Source of the DNA: an uncultured Psychrobacter sp.
GTDB taxonomy: Bacteria > Pseudomonadota > Gammaproteobacteria > Pseudomonadales > Moraxellaceae
NCBI RefSeq assembly: GCF_947500265.1
Contig: NZ_CANMRN010000009.1
Coordinates: 60,987-124,986 of the forward strand
Direction of reading: 5' to 3'
Length of the DNA: 64,000 nucleotides
Below, one piece after another: positions 7,885 through 16,964 of the stretch. The notes beneath the pieces were generated by a model that saw only the letters and a program-made list of their open reading frames with translations, searched no databases and had not been told where the DNA came from. The translations under genes were made by a program, and so were the position numbers. The stretch's first letter is position 1. Each line of letters begins with the position of its first letter.

Positions 7885-8961
7885 ATGATTATGACTACAA
7901 CTGCTCCTACCTTTGATACATCCAACTCGCTTACTGACCATGATAACCCAACTACTAACCGATTAAGGGTAGTATTTGCGGGTACGCCTGAATTTGCTGC
8001 TATTAGCCTTGAGTCATTAATTAAGCAGCAAGAATCTCTGAATATAGAGATTGTCGCGGTCTATACGCAGCCTGATCGTAAGGCAGGTCGTGGTCAGAAG
8101 CTGTCAGCCTCTGCGGTAAAAGAAGTTGCATTGACACATGATATCGCTGTCGAGCAGCCAGTCACTTTTAAAAATTCTAGTGCAGAAGGTCTAGCTGCTA
8201 GGCAAACTCTGCGTACCTATCAACCAGATGTGATGATTGTCGCCGCTTACGGGTTGATCCTACCTATCGGTGTATTAGAGACGCCTACTCATGGTTGCTT
8301 GAATATTCACGCTTCACTGTTGCCACGCTGGCGCGGTGCTGCACCTATCCATCGTGCACTCTTGGCCGGAGATGATGAGACCGGCATTACCATTATGCAG
8401 ATGGACAAAGGTCTTGATACAGGTGATATGCTTTATAAAGTCAGCGAAAGTATTGCCTCTGATGATACCGCTGCTAGCCTACATGATAAGATGGCGGCAC
8501 TTGGTCCGACAGCCATTAGTACGGTGCTAAAGGATTTGCACACTTATCAAGCGCAAGCTATCACTCAAGACGATAGTCAAGCCAACTATGCTGAAAAGCT
8601 GGTCAAAACGGAAGGCGAAGTTGATTGGTCGCAGCCTGCTGCCACTATTGAACGCCAAATTCGTGGGCTGACACCATGGCCAGGTGCTTATACTTTCCTA
8701 GCAGGGCAGCGCGTCAAAGTGTTGGCTAGCTTACCTGTAAATACATCGCAGCAAACCAATGAACCTGCTGGAACGGTTATCAGTGTCGGACGAAAAGCGA
8801 TCTTAGTCGCTTGTGGCAAAGAGAGTGACGCTGAATCATCAGCCACCACTTTAGCCATTACTCACTTGCAGTTTGCAGGTGGTAAGCCAATGACAGCTGA
8901 ACAAATTTGCCATGGCAACCAATTAAATGACGGCGATCAATTTACGTCAGAAACAAAATAA
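7885..8961 (+). CDS. fmt: Methionyl-tRNA formyltransferase
   Basis: Fmt formylates Met-tRNAfMet with 10-formyl-THF for translation initiation. The formyltransferase domain begins at about residue 28 (RLRVVFAGTPEFAA) and holds the hallmark HASLLPRWRGAAPIHRALL and GITIMQMDKGLDTGDML. The C-terminal tRNA-binding domain runs from about 235 (RGLTPWPGAYTF). At 358 aa it is about 40 longer than E. coli Fmt, mostly because of a polar N-terminal extension of about 27 residues. No clear Shine-Dalgarno separates ATG 7885 from ATG 7891, so the true start may be either. rsmB follows after 65 bp, probably as one operon. Confidence 0.95.
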   Translation: MIMTTTAPTFDTSNSLTDHDNPTTNRLRVVFAGTPEFAAISLESLIKQQESLNIEIVAVYTQPDRKAGRGQKLSASAVKEVALTHDIAVEQPVTFKNSSAEGLAARQTLRTYQPDVMIVAAYGLILPIGVLETPTHGCLNIHASLLPRWRGAAPIHRALLAGDDETGITIMQMDKGLDTGDMLYKVSESIASDDTAASLHDKMAALGPTAISTVLKDLHTYQAQAITQDDSQANYAEKLVKTEGEVDWSQPAATIERQIRGLTPWPGAYTFLAGQRVKVLASLPVNTSQQTNEPAGTVISVGRKAILVACGKESDAESSATTLAITHLQFAGGKPMTAEQICHGNQLNDGDQFTSETK

Positions 8962-9026
8962 CGTTACTTATATTTAACCTACTTGCACAAGACGCTATCG
9001 ATCATACGTCAAGGAAATGAAATTTA

Positions 9027-10613
9027 ATGAGACAAAACAGTACTGCGCCTAGAAACAATAAGCTCAAACCATCAAGCAATCTTATTATGAATGGCAGCGT
9101 ACGCGTGCGTGTGATTCGCACCTTACTGGCTATTCAAAATGGTCAGTCGCTCTCAAGCGTCCTTGATCCATTATTGAATAGTTTGCACGATGGCGATAAA
9201 GGTTTCGCCCATGCCTTACTGCTCACGACATTGCGCCAGTGGTACGCACTGGCACGTTTGCTCGACAGCTTAGCAGACAACCCTATCGACGAAGTTGAAG
9301 TGCGTACCACCATTCAAGTCGGCTTAGTACAGTTGCTATATTTAGAAGTGGCTGACCATGCTGCGATTCATGAAACCGTTGAAGCAGCCAAAGAGATTGA
9401 ATTCGCTCACTCGACTGGTTTGGTGAATGCTATTTTGCGTAAAGTTGCTAAAAATCCAAGCAAATTCCGTAAGAAATGCGATAAAAAGCATAGTCTACCG
9501 AATTGGCTCGCTTATCAGCTTAAACAAGATTGGAGCGAACAGTATGACGATCTGACACAAGGTTTGCGTCAGCCAGCACCGATGTTTTTACGAGTGAACT
9601 CAGCGGTTACTTCGGTAGAAGATTATCAGCATGCATTGGATGGCGCAGAAATTGATGCAGATATCGTTGAGCTAACGACTGGTTTTAAGGTAGCAAGCTC
9701 ATCAGGGTCTGCCACTTCTACTACGCTATCGACCAAAGGTCTTAGACTACATCAAAGCACTGCCGTTAACGCTTTGCCTGATTTCGCTTTAGGAACGGCT
9801 AGCGTACAAGATATGCATGCTCAGTTAGCTGCACCGATTATCAATAAAGCATTAATGGCTAAGCTTAGCGCTGAAAAATCTGATACGGAAAATACGAATA
9901 ATGAGATACATATTCTAGATGCTTGTGCGGCACCTGGTGGCAAGCTTGCTCATTGGTTAGAGCTCATGAGCACTAGTGACGAATCATCGTTGTTTCACGT
10001 GAAACAAGACAACAATGAGATATCATCTGAAACGTCACCTGCGATTACTGATATCAAGGTAACAGCTATTGATAATGAAGCACCGCGTATCGAGCGTATT
10101 CGCGAGAATTTACAGCGTTTAAATCTAAGTCAGCATGATTTGCAGCAAGCAAATAACAGCATCGCATTGAATATTGTCTGTGCAGATGCGACCAGATGGC
10201 AGCATGGCAAGAATAAAAAAGCAGCTACCAATGAGCCGGTATTTGATGCGATATTATTGGACTCTCCTTGTACCGCGACGGGAGTGATTCGTCGTCATCC
10301 TGATATCAGTATCTTGCGTACCGAAGAAGACATCGAGCAAACGGCGCTGCTACAAGCAGACATCTTGCATAATCTATGGCCACAACTCAAAGCTGGTGGT
10401 TATCTGCTGTACGTGACATGTTCTATCTTAAAGCAAGAGAACGTCGAGCAAATGCAGGACTTCATCACTCATCATAATGATGCGGTAGCGATTGAGTTTA
10501 CCGAAGATTGTAGTTGGGGTATCGAACAAGCGATTGGTCGTCAGTGCTTACCGATTGATAGCGTGAGTGGCGATGGTTTTTATTATGCATTGCTACAAAA
10601 AACTGCTGAATAA
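9027..10613 (+). CDS. rsmB: 16S rRNA (cytosine-967-C5)-methyltransferase RsmB
   Basis: RsmB methylates C967 of 16S rRNA. A NusB-like RNA-binding domain occupies about residues 22-165. The Rossmann methyltransferase domain follows, with SAM motif ILDACAAPGGKLAHWLEL, the motif IV Cys in DSPCTATGVIRRHPDI, and the second catalytic Cys in YVTCSILKQENV. At 528 aa it is about 100 longer than E. coli RsmB. Extra segments include polar stretches near 225-245 and a polar insert of about 28 residues after motif I. That insert (near residues 312-340) is encoded by DNA containing a perfect parS palindrome at L322-Q327. Confidence 0.95.
   Translation: MRQNSTAPRNNKLKPSSNLIMNGSVRVRVIRTLLAIQNGQSLSSVLDPLLNSLHDGDKGFAHALLLTTLRQWYALARLLDSLADNPIDEVEVRTTIQVGLVQLLYLEVADHAAIHETVEAAKEIEFAHSTGLVNAILRKVAKNPSKFRKKCDKKHSLPNWLAYQLKQDWSEQYDDLTQGLRQPAPMFLRVNSAVTSVEDYQHALDGAEIDADIVELTTGFKVASSSGSATSTTLSTKGLRLHQSTAVNALPDFALGTASVQDMHAQLAAPIINKALMAKLSAEKSDTENTNNEIHILDACAAPGGKLAHWLELMSTSDESSLFHVKQDNNEISSETSPAITDIKVTAIDNEAPRIERIRENLQRLNLSQHDLQQANNSIALNIVCADATRWQHGKNKKAATNEPVFDAILLDSPCTATGVIRRHPDISILRTEEDIEQTALLQADILHNLWPQLKAGGYLLYVTCSILKQENVEQMQDFITHHNDAVAIEFTEDCSWGIEQAIGRQCLPIDSVSGDGFYYALLQKTAE
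9991..10006. other. Perfect parS centromere site inside rsmB
   Basis: TGTTTCACGTGAAACA is the exact 16-bp ParB consensus and a perfect palindrome. By known biology, chromosomal ParB nucleates on such sites near oriC and recruits SMC/MukB-type condensins and ParA for segregation. The parA and parB genes are not in this window. Confidence 0.88.
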
Positions 10614-10659
10614 ACCGTTTTTAAATATTGAACAACATTATTGTAGATAGGACAATCTA

Positions 10660-12081
10660 ATGAAATATATCAGTACCCGTGGTCAGACAGCACCAATGGA
10701 TTTTAGTGATGTGCTTTTGATGGGTCTTGCCCCAGATGGTGGTTTGATGTTGCCTGAGCATTATCCGAATATTGATAGTGCAACGCTTGATGAATGGCGT
10801 ACGCTAAGCTATCCAAAGCTTGCGATGGCGATTATGCAGCGTTTTGCAACAGATATTCCTGCGGCTGATCTACAAGACCTCATTGAACGCACTTATACCA
10901 CTGAGGTGTTTGGCTCTGAAGAGATTGTTCCTGTCCGCAAACTTGAAGATAATTTATATATCCTAGGATTATCAAACGGTCCGACATTGGCGTTTAAAGA
11001 TGTTGCCATGCAGTTTTTGGGCAATGCCTTTGAATATGTGCTTAAGAAAAAAGACGCGCGTATTACGATCATTGGTGCGACCAGTGGTGACACAGGTAGT
11101 GCAGCGGAATATGCACTACGTGGTAAAGAAAATATCGAAGTCTTTATGCTGTCACCTCATGGCAAAATGAGTGAATTCCAGCGTGCGCAGATGTATAGCT
11201 TGACCGATGATAATATTCATAATATTGCTATCGATGGTATGTTTGATGATTGCCAAGATATCGTTAAAGCGCTACAGCAAGATGCTGAGTTTAAAGCCGC
11301 TTATAATCTAGGCACGGTAAACTCTATCAACTGGGGTCGTATCCTAGCGCAGATTGTTTATTACTTTAAAGCTTACTTTGCGGTCACGACGAGCAACGAT
11401 GAAAAAGTCAGCTTTAGCGTACCATCAGGTAATTTCGGTAATATTTGTGCCGGTCATATCGCTCGTGAAATGGGACTGCCAATTGAGCGTCTGATTGTTG
11501 CAACCAATGAAAACGACGTTTTAAATGACTTCTTCAATCAAGGCGCTTATCAGCCGCGTCCGACTGAAAAAACCTATGTAACCTCTAGTCCGTCGATGGA
11601 TATTTCAAAAGCCTCTAACTTTGAGCGTTTTGTTTATTTGCTATTAGAAAAAGACAGCGCACGCGTTCATGAGTTATTTAACGGCGTAAAATCAGGTCGA
11701 GGCTTTGACTTATCTAACTTGATGGAAGCGGTTAATACGCGTTATGGCTTTGCTGCTGGTAAATCTACTCATAACGACCGCTTGCAGACTATCAAAGCGC
11801 TTTATGAGCAGCATGGTGAATTGGTTGATCCACATACCGCAGACGGGATTAAAGTTGCCAAAGAGCTACAGCTGGATGGCGAAATCATCGTTTGTGCAGA
11901 GACAGCATTACCCGTTAAGTTTGCGGACACTATTGTTGAAGCTATTGGTCAGATAGATATCGCTCGTCCAGCGCATACTGAAGGGTTAGAAGATTTACCG
12001 CAGCACGTAGTGGTACTGGAAAACAAGGCCGAGCTGGTTGCTGAACAAATCCGCCAACATGTCACACCGAATCCTGCTTAA
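10660..12081 (+). CDS. thrC: Threonine synthase
   Basis: ThrC converts O-phospho-L-homoserine to threonine with PLP. The 473 aa match the long bacterial/fungal-type subgroup, with an N-terminal MKYISTRGQTAPMDFSDVLL. The PLP lysine is K113 in GPTLAFKDVAMQ, and the phosphate-binding loop is ATSGDTGSAAEYAL. SGNFGNICAGHIA is also present. ATG 10660 has AGGA 9 bp upstream. It lies 46 bp after rsmB and may be cotranscribed with it, though the functions are unrelated. Confidence 0.96.
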   Translation: MKYISTRGQTAPMDFSDVLLMGLAPDGGLMLPEHYPNIDSATLDEWRTLSYPKLAMAIMQRFATDIPAADLQDLIERTYTTEVFGSEEIVPVRKLEDNLYILGLSNGPTLAFKDVAMQFLGNAFEYVLKKKDARITIIGATSGDTGSAAEYALRGKENIEVFMLSPHGKMSEFQRAQMYSLTDDNIHNIAIDGMFDDCQDIVKALQQDAEFKAAYNLGTVNSINWGRILAQIVYYFKAYFAVTTSNDEKVSFSVPSGNFGNICAGHIAREMGLPIERLIVATNENDVLNDFFNQGAYQPRPTEKTYVTSSPSMDISKASNFERFVYLLLEKDSARVHELFNGVKSGRGFDLSNLMEAVNTRYGFAAGKSTHNDRLQTIKALYEQHGELVDPHTADGIKVAKELQLDGEIIVCAETALPVKFADTIVEAIGQIDIARPAHTEGLEDLPQHVVVLENKAELVAEQIRQHVTPNPA

Positions 12082-12394
12082 ACGACTACGGCCTTTAGGC
12101 TTATCACCAACAAAGAAAAGTATCCGCGTAAAAGTTACACCATTGTAATGAAGTGTTTATGATTGTGTTATGGTAGATATAATTGTAATATTAGAAACAG
12201 CGTCAGCAAGTCATCATCGTGCTAGGCGCTTTTTTAGGAATTATTCTAGCCAATTACACTGAACAGTTACCCTATAATCGTCATAAGGATTCTACTAATA
12301 AGTTGCTGATATAATTAAACTTTTATTAATTTTAGAGGTTTTTGCAGTGATAAGTTAAGTATAGTTCTTTGCATCGAACATAGCGGTACATATT
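12082..12394 (+). other. Intergenic thrC-LysM region
   Basis: I see no gene in these 313 bp. A likely thrC terminator lies at 12199-12235. The AT-rich remainder (12236-12394) must contain the LysM-gene promoter, but I could not identify one with confidence. Confidence 0.5.
12199..12235 (+). terminator. Probable terminator downstream of thrC
   Basis: AGCG-TC-AGCA pairs with TGCT-AGG-CGCT around a small internal loop and is followed by TTTTTT. It lies 118 bp past the thrC stop, so it would end a long 3' untranslated region. Confidence 0.6.
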
Positions 12395-12406
12395 GTGGAT
12401 ATAACG

Positions 12407-13504
12407 ATGAAGATGAGCTTAAAAAAGATAGCAAAAGCACTGTTAATGACGACGTTTAGTAGTGCCATGTTGATGAGCACGGCTCAAGCTAACAATCCGC
12501 CGCCAACTATCAAAGCTGATGCGCCCAATCGTTATATTGTCAAAAAAGGCGATACCTTATGGGATATCTCAGGTCGCTATCTAGACAGTCCATGGCGCTG
12601 GAAAGAAATTTGGGCAACCAATAAGCAAATCAAAAATCCAAACCTTATTTACCCTAATGACGTTCTTATCCTTTGTGTGATTCAAGGAAAAACGCTGATT
12701 GGCGTTGATACTGGTGAAGGCTGTGCTGGCGTTGAAAAGCAGCTTACTGGAAGTGTAAGTACGAGTACGGTCGCGATTACCTCGACGGCCAATAGCATTC
12801 CTCCTATTCCGTGGTCGGCTATCCAGCATTGGCTTGATAAAACGCTTATCGTTAATCCCCAAGACTTTAATACCACGCCTTATATTTTAGCTTCTAAAAA
12901 CCGTAACTTAATTACTGCGCGCGGTGATAAAGTCTATGCTAAAGGCGTACCGCTTATCGTTGGCCAGCGTTACGGCGTCTACCGTGAGGGTGAGCTATAT
13001 GTAGACCCTAAAACTCAAGAAGTGATAGGCTTAGAAGTTACACAAGTAGCGACAGGTCTCGTTACTTCTACAGAAAGTAATGGCGTGACTAGCTTGCAGC
13101 TTATCGATAGCTACGGCAAAGAAGTACGTGAAGGGGATCGCGTATTCGTAGAGTTAGACAACGCTATTCCTCCTGTCTTTTATCCAACGCCTGCAAGTGT
13201 CAGTCGCGGTGGTATGATCGTACGTGTGATGGACTCTATCAGCTCGGCTGCGAAGGGTAGTGTGGTCGCCATCAATTTGGGTAGCTTACAAGGTGCTAAA
13301 CCAGGTGATGTGCTGACGGTTTATCAAAAAGGGCCTTTGGTACGTGATACTAAAGACAACGACACGCCTGTACGTCTACCAAATGAGCCTAGCGGTATGG
13401 TAATGGTTTTCAATACCTTTGATCACATCAGCTATGCTTATGTACTTGACTCTGAGTTACCACTTAATATTGGTGATCAGTTATTACCACCTCCTTATTT
13501 ATAA
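12407..13504 (+). CDS. Secreted LysM-domain peptidoglycan-binding protein
   Basis: An N-terminal signal peptide (basic KKIAKALLMTTF, hydrophobic core, cleavage after STAQA) is followed by one LysM domain at about 45-92 (YIVKKGDTLWDISGRYL ... NPNLIYPNDVL). The remaining region of about 270 residues has no motif I recognise. LysM binds the glycan strands of murein, so the protein is probably periplasmic. The frame is open to a GTG at 12395. I prefer ATG 12407, which has GTGGAT 6 bp upstream and begins directly with the signal peptide. In related genomes a similar gene sits just before dprA, as here. Function beyond murein binding is unknown. Confidence 0.85.
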   Translation: MKMSLKKIAKALLMTTFSSAMLMSTAQANNPPPTIKADAPNRYIVKKGDTLWDISGRYLDSPWRWKEIWATNKQIKNPNLIYPNDVLILCVIQGKTLIGVDTGEGCAGVEKQLTGSVSTSTVAITSTANSIPPIPWSAIQHWLDKTLIVNPQDFNTTPYILASKNRNLITARGDKVYAKGVPLIVGQRYGVYREGELYVDPKTQEVIGLEVTQVATGLVTSTESNGVTSLQLIDSYGKEVREGDRVFVELDNAIPPVFYPTPASVSRGGMIVRVMDSISSAAKGSVVAINLGSLQGAKPGDVLTVYQKGPLVRDTKDNDTPVRLPNEPSGMVMVFNTFDHISYAYVLDSELPLNIGDQLLPPPYL

Positions 13505-13573
13505 ATAGCTATAAGGCTTTATTAAGCAATATATTAAACTAAATACTAATCTAATCTTGCCTATACGAGACAG

Positions 13574-14830
13574 ATGACAATGACGGCAGTCACCTCTTCT
13601 TTATCCGACGATCAGCGCGCTACCTTAGCGCTGTGGTATGAGGTGAATGCATCATTAACGGCGTATCACAAGCTTATTACTGCTTTTGGCAATGCACAGT
13701 TTGCATGGCAAGCAACGGTATCAGCCTGGCGACAGATGGGTATTCATCATACTCATCTCAAACGTCACGAGGAGCCCAAGCAAACCTCTGCCAACATCGA
13801 AAAAATTCAGCAAGCACTCGTAGATGGACGTTATGGTCTACTATTTGCCGATCAGCCTGACTATCCTAATCAGCTTTCACAAATCTATGATCCACCGCCA
13901 TTATTGTTTTTTCGAGGTAATAGTGCGCGCCTACATCAGGCACAAATTGCCATAGTAGGTAGCCGAAAACCCACCGCGCATGCGCAAAAAATCACATTTG
14001 ATATGGCGCAGTACTTAGCGCAAGCAGGTTATATCGTTACTAGCGGTTTAGCTATGGGTGTAGATAAACGCGCACATTTAGGTGCATTAGCACAGGCAGA
14101 CCCTGACTATCAGGGACGGACGGTTGGTGTAATGGGTACGGGGATCGATGTAAACTATCCCAATCATCGGGATCAGTTATTTACTCAAATTATTGAGCAA
14201 GGTGGCTGCATTATTAGTGAGCTACTACCACATACGCAGCCACATAAACATACTTTTCCGCGTCGTAATCGTCTGGTAGCTGGGCTGAGTCTCGCGACCA
14301 TTGTGACGGAAGCGACAATTAAAAGCGGCTCGCTTATCACAGCACGTCTCACGTCTGAGCAAGGTAAACAGGTCTTTGCTATTCCCAGTCATATTGACAA
14401 TAGCAATGCAGAGGGTTGTCATCATTTGATACGTGAAGGCGCGACCTTGGTTTATCATCCTCAGCAAGTACTAGAAGACGTCAATGGTCAGCTTGACTAT
14501 GATAAAAGCGCTTATAGAACAGCGAACGCTACTACTTTCAATAGTAATCACTCTAATATTACTCAGACTTCCGATGCATTTGAGATAGAGAAAAAATCAA
14601 TCAAATCTACTAGCCAGCAACCATCTTCTGAGATAAAGCCTGCGCGCAGCACAGTCGTTGTGCCTGAGCATTTAACTGCAATCTATGAGCAGCTTGACTG
14701 GCATGGGCAAGATTTAGATGCGCTTATTAGTGCAACCAATCTTGCACCGCCGCAGTTGATTGGGCAACTAATGGAGCTTGAGTTAATGGGTCTTATCAGC
14801 GAACAAGGTGGACGATATTTACGCGTTTAA
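13574..14830 (+). CDS. dprA: DNA processing protein DprA (Smf)
   Basis: DprA loads RecA onto incoming single-stranded DNA during natural transformation. The Rossmann-like DNA-binding domain spans about 95-310, with VGSRKPTAHAQKI, SGLAMGVDKRAHLGAL, VGVMGTGIDVNYPN and RNRLVAGLSLATIVTEA. A low-complexity linker of about 50 residues follows. A C-terminal winged-helix domain (about 362-418) contains the DALISATNLAPPQLIGQLMELELMG segments. Length is 418 aa versus about 360-375 in most homologues, and the linker explains the difference. comM is also in this window, which fits a naturally transformable Moraxellaceae. Confidence 0.95.
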   Translation: MTMTAVTSSLSDDQRATLALWYEVNASLTAYHKLITAFGNAQFAWQATVSAWRQMGIHHTHLKRHEEPKQTSANIEKIQQALVDGRYGLLFADQPDYPNQLSQIYDPPPLLFFRGNSARLHQAQIAIVGSRKPTAHAQKITFDMAQYLAQAGYIVTSGLAMGVDKRAHLGALAQADPDYQGRTVGVMGTGIDVNYPNHRDQLFTQIIEQGGCIISELLPHTQPHKHTFPRRNRLVAGLSLATIVTEATIKSGSLITARLTSEQGKQVFAIPSHIDNSNAEGCHHLIREGATLVYHPQQVLEDVNGQLDYDKSAYRTANATTFNSNHSNITQTSDAFEIEKKSIKSTSQQPSSEIKPARSTVVVPEHLTAIYEQLDWHGQDLDALISATNLAPPQLIGQLMELELMGLISEQGGRYLRV

Positions 14831-14947
14831 AGTATCGTAAATATTCCTTATTAGACACTGGCATAGATAGCCCTTAGTTATAGTCTCTCCTAGACAATAT
14901 CTCTCTTGTGGTATTATTAGAATTTACTTCTACGAACCATTTAAGTC

Positions 14948-15577
14948 ATGAGTCAACCTACACCTCTTATTACTGATTCCGCTACCCAAGCCGCTAAGTG
15001 GCTAAAAGAAGGGCAACTGCTCGCGTATCCTACAGAAAGCGTTTGGGGTATTGGTTGCGACCCTTATGACCAAGCAGCTGTTCAGCGTATTTTGGATATC
15101 AAACAACGTCCACAAGCCAAAGGCATGATAGTCGTCACTGATAGTGTGTCTCGCTTAGCACCTTTGCTAGCCTCTTTAGATGATGTTCAGCGCCAGCAGG
15201 TTATTGATAGTTGGCAGACAGATGATAGCGGAGATGAACAGCAAAATCGCCAAGCACATACTTGGTTATTACCGATTCCTCAGCCGCTTGCGAGCACTGT
15301 ACCTACTTGGATTACCGGTCAGCATCAGACTATTGCTGTTCGAGTTATCTCGCATCCTACAGTTCGTCAGCTTTGCCAACAGATGATCAGTGAGCAGAAC
15401 CCATTTGGTCTATTGGTTTCTACAAGCTGCAACCCATCAGGTCAAATACCTGCTAGCACTTTTGAGACCGCCTATGCTTATTTTAATGATCAAATTGGTT
15501 ATTTGCAGGGCGATACATTGGGTTATACCTTACCTAGCCAAATTCGTGACGCAACGACAGGTTTCGTCGTTCGATAG
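14948..15577 (+). CDS. tsaC: Threonylcarbamoyl-AMP synthase TsaC (Sua5/YrdC family)
   Basis: TsaC makes threonylcarbamoyl-AMP from Thr, bicarbonate and ATP for the t6A37 modification of ANN-decoding tRNAs. The 209 aa show the single YrdC domain: YPTESVWGIGCDPYD, KQRPQAKGMIVV, TWLLPIP, TIAVRVISHP and VSTSCNPSGQIPA. No Sua5 C-terminal domain is present. The order dprA-tsaC is common in gammaproteobacteria. The probable terminator lies at 15752-15786, leaving a 3' leader with no visible gene. Confidence 0.94.
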   Translation: MSQPTPLITDSATQAAKWLKEGQLLAYPTESVWGIGCDPYDQAAVQRILDIKQRPQAKGMIVVTDSVSRLAPLLASLDDVQRQQVIDSWQTDDSGDEQQNRQAHTWLLPIPQPLASTVPTWITGQHQTIAVRVISHPTVRQLCQQMISEQNPFGLLVSTSCNPSGQIPASTFETAYAYFNDQIGYLQGDTLGYTLPSQIRDATTGFVVR

Positions 15578-15751
15578 CGCTATCTATAAAAACTCTTAAA
15601 CTTTTTAGAAGTGATTGCTTGCAATGCAAAGTGATAGGTGTCGCTGCGCCTTACTTACTTGAGCATTCATAGATTAACCATTTGCTAGCTTGCCTACTTT
15701 TCTACCTTCCTTTACCAAAAGCATGTAAAAGTCGTTTTGATAAAAACCACA

Positions 15752-15786
15752 AAAAAGCAGACGATGGTTATAACGGTCTGGTTTTT
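15752..15786. terminator. Probable terminator after tsaC
   Basis: CAGAC (15758-15762) pairs with GTCTG (15776-15780), flanked by A5 on the left and T5 on the right. It is symmetrical enough to work in both directions. The loop is 13 nt, so confidence is moderate. Confidence 0.55.
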
Positions 15787-15790
15787 ATTG

Positions 15791-15835
15791 AACGATAAGT
15801 GCTTCAACAATAAGTACTTTAACGATAAGTCATAG
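15791..15835. repeat. Three-copy 15-bp tandem repeat
   Basis: The units are AACGATAAGTGCTTC, AACAATAAGTACTTT and AACGATAAGTCATAG. They lie between the terminator and the ribosome-binding site of the next gene. Confidence 0.7.
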
Positions 15836-15867
15836 TGGTGATATTTGAGGCATATAGGGAGTAAGGT

Positions 15868-16878
15868 ATGAATGTTTTGATTAGTGGCGGTTCAGGGTTT
15901 TTGGGAAGTGCGTTTAGCCGAGAGTTAATGGCACGGTCTCGCGCACAAAATAAAGACGTGGCGATTACTTGGCTAACTCGTAATAGCGGCCAACCACATC
16001 CCGATGATATCAATATGATGACTTATGACGAGCTTGCGAAGTCTGATATGAGCTTTGATGTCATACTGAATTTAGCAGGTGCTGGGATTGCTGACTCTCG
16101 TTGGAGCGATGAGCGAAAAGAACAGTTGATGGCGAGCCGTATCAAACCTACTCAGTCGATATTGGATTTTATCGCACGTGCTAGTACAAAACCCAAGTTA
16201 CTGGTGAGCGGATCAGCAATCGGTTGGTATGGTACACAAGGCGACAAGCCACTGACTGAAAACAGCGATTACGAGACGGACTTTGCTCATACATTATGTG
16301 ATGAATGGGAGCAATTAGCACTTAAAGCTACCGATCATGATGTTCCTGTGGCTATCGTCAGAACAGGTGTGGTTATTCACCCTGAGGGCGGAATGGTGGC
16401 TAAATTATTACTACCATTTAAATTTGGTGTCGGTGGTCAGTTGGGTAATGGACAGCAAATCATGAGCTGGATCAGCCGTGAAGATTGGGTCAATGCGGTC
16501 ATCTTTATTATCGAGCAGCAGCTTAAACTTACTAAAGAATCAGACGTTAACCACATTGAAAGCTTAGCCCAAGAAAATGCACTTGTTAGTGACAGCACTA
16601 TCAAGACTGCAAGCGGTACCGTAAATGATACACATACAGTCGTATATAACCTTACCGCACCAAATCCTGTGACCAATCATACTTTTACCAAAGTACTTGG
16701 TTCGTGGCTACATCGCCCCACGTTTTTTACTTTACCAGAGTTTTTGCTTAAGCTGATGTTTGGCGAAATGTCCACGTTACTTATTGATGGTCAAAAGGTG
16801 CTGCCACAAGCGCTATTGGATGCGGGTTATTCATTCAAACACTCGACACTCCAGCAAGCATTAGAAAACCAAAAATAG
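15868..16878 (+). CDS. NAD(P)-binding epimerase-like SDR (YfcH/TIGR01777 family)
   Basis: This extended short-chain dehydrogenase-like protein has an N-terminal Rossmann motif LISGGSGFLGSAF. Family signatures are NLAGAGIADSRWSDERKEQL and SGSAIGWYGTQGDKPL, where YG replaces the usual catalytic spacing. A C-terminal DUF1731 segment runs from about 290 (FTLPEFLLKLMFGEMSTLL). The substrate is unknown; members are annotated as sugar-nucleotide epimerases without direct proof. It is 336 aa versus about 300 for E. coli YfcH, with an insert near 220-260. GGGAG precedes ATG 15868. Confidence 0.88.
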   Translation: MNVLISGGSGFLGSAFSRELMARSRAQNKDVAITWLTRNSGQPHPDDINMMTYDELAKSDMSFDVILNLAGAGIADSRWSDERKEQLMASRIKPTQSILDFIARASTKPKLLVSGSAIGWYGTQGDKPLTENSDYETDFAHTLCDEWEQLALKATDHDVPVAIVRTGVVIHPEGGMVAKLLLPFKFGVGGQLGNGQQIMSWISREDWVNAVIFIIEQQLKLTKESDVNHIESLAQENALVSDSTIKTASGTVNDTHTVVYNLTAPNPVTNHTFTKVLGSWLHRPTFFTLPEFLLKLMFGEMSTLLIDGQKVLPQALLDAGYSFKHSTLQQALENQK

Positions 16879-16890
16879 TTATATGAGTGT

Positions 16891-16906
16891 TGTTTCATGT
16901 GAAACA
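16891..16906. other. parS-like site, 15/16, intergenic
   Basis: TGTTTCATGTGAAACA is the reverse complement of the 3692 site and differs from the canonical ParB site at one central base. It lies 13 bp after a stop codon, clear of coding sequence. Confidence 0.75.
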
Positions 16907-16964
16907 TTACAAACCATCTTCTGATAATCAATTATTGAACCGTGTTTATGTCTAAGGGCAGTCC

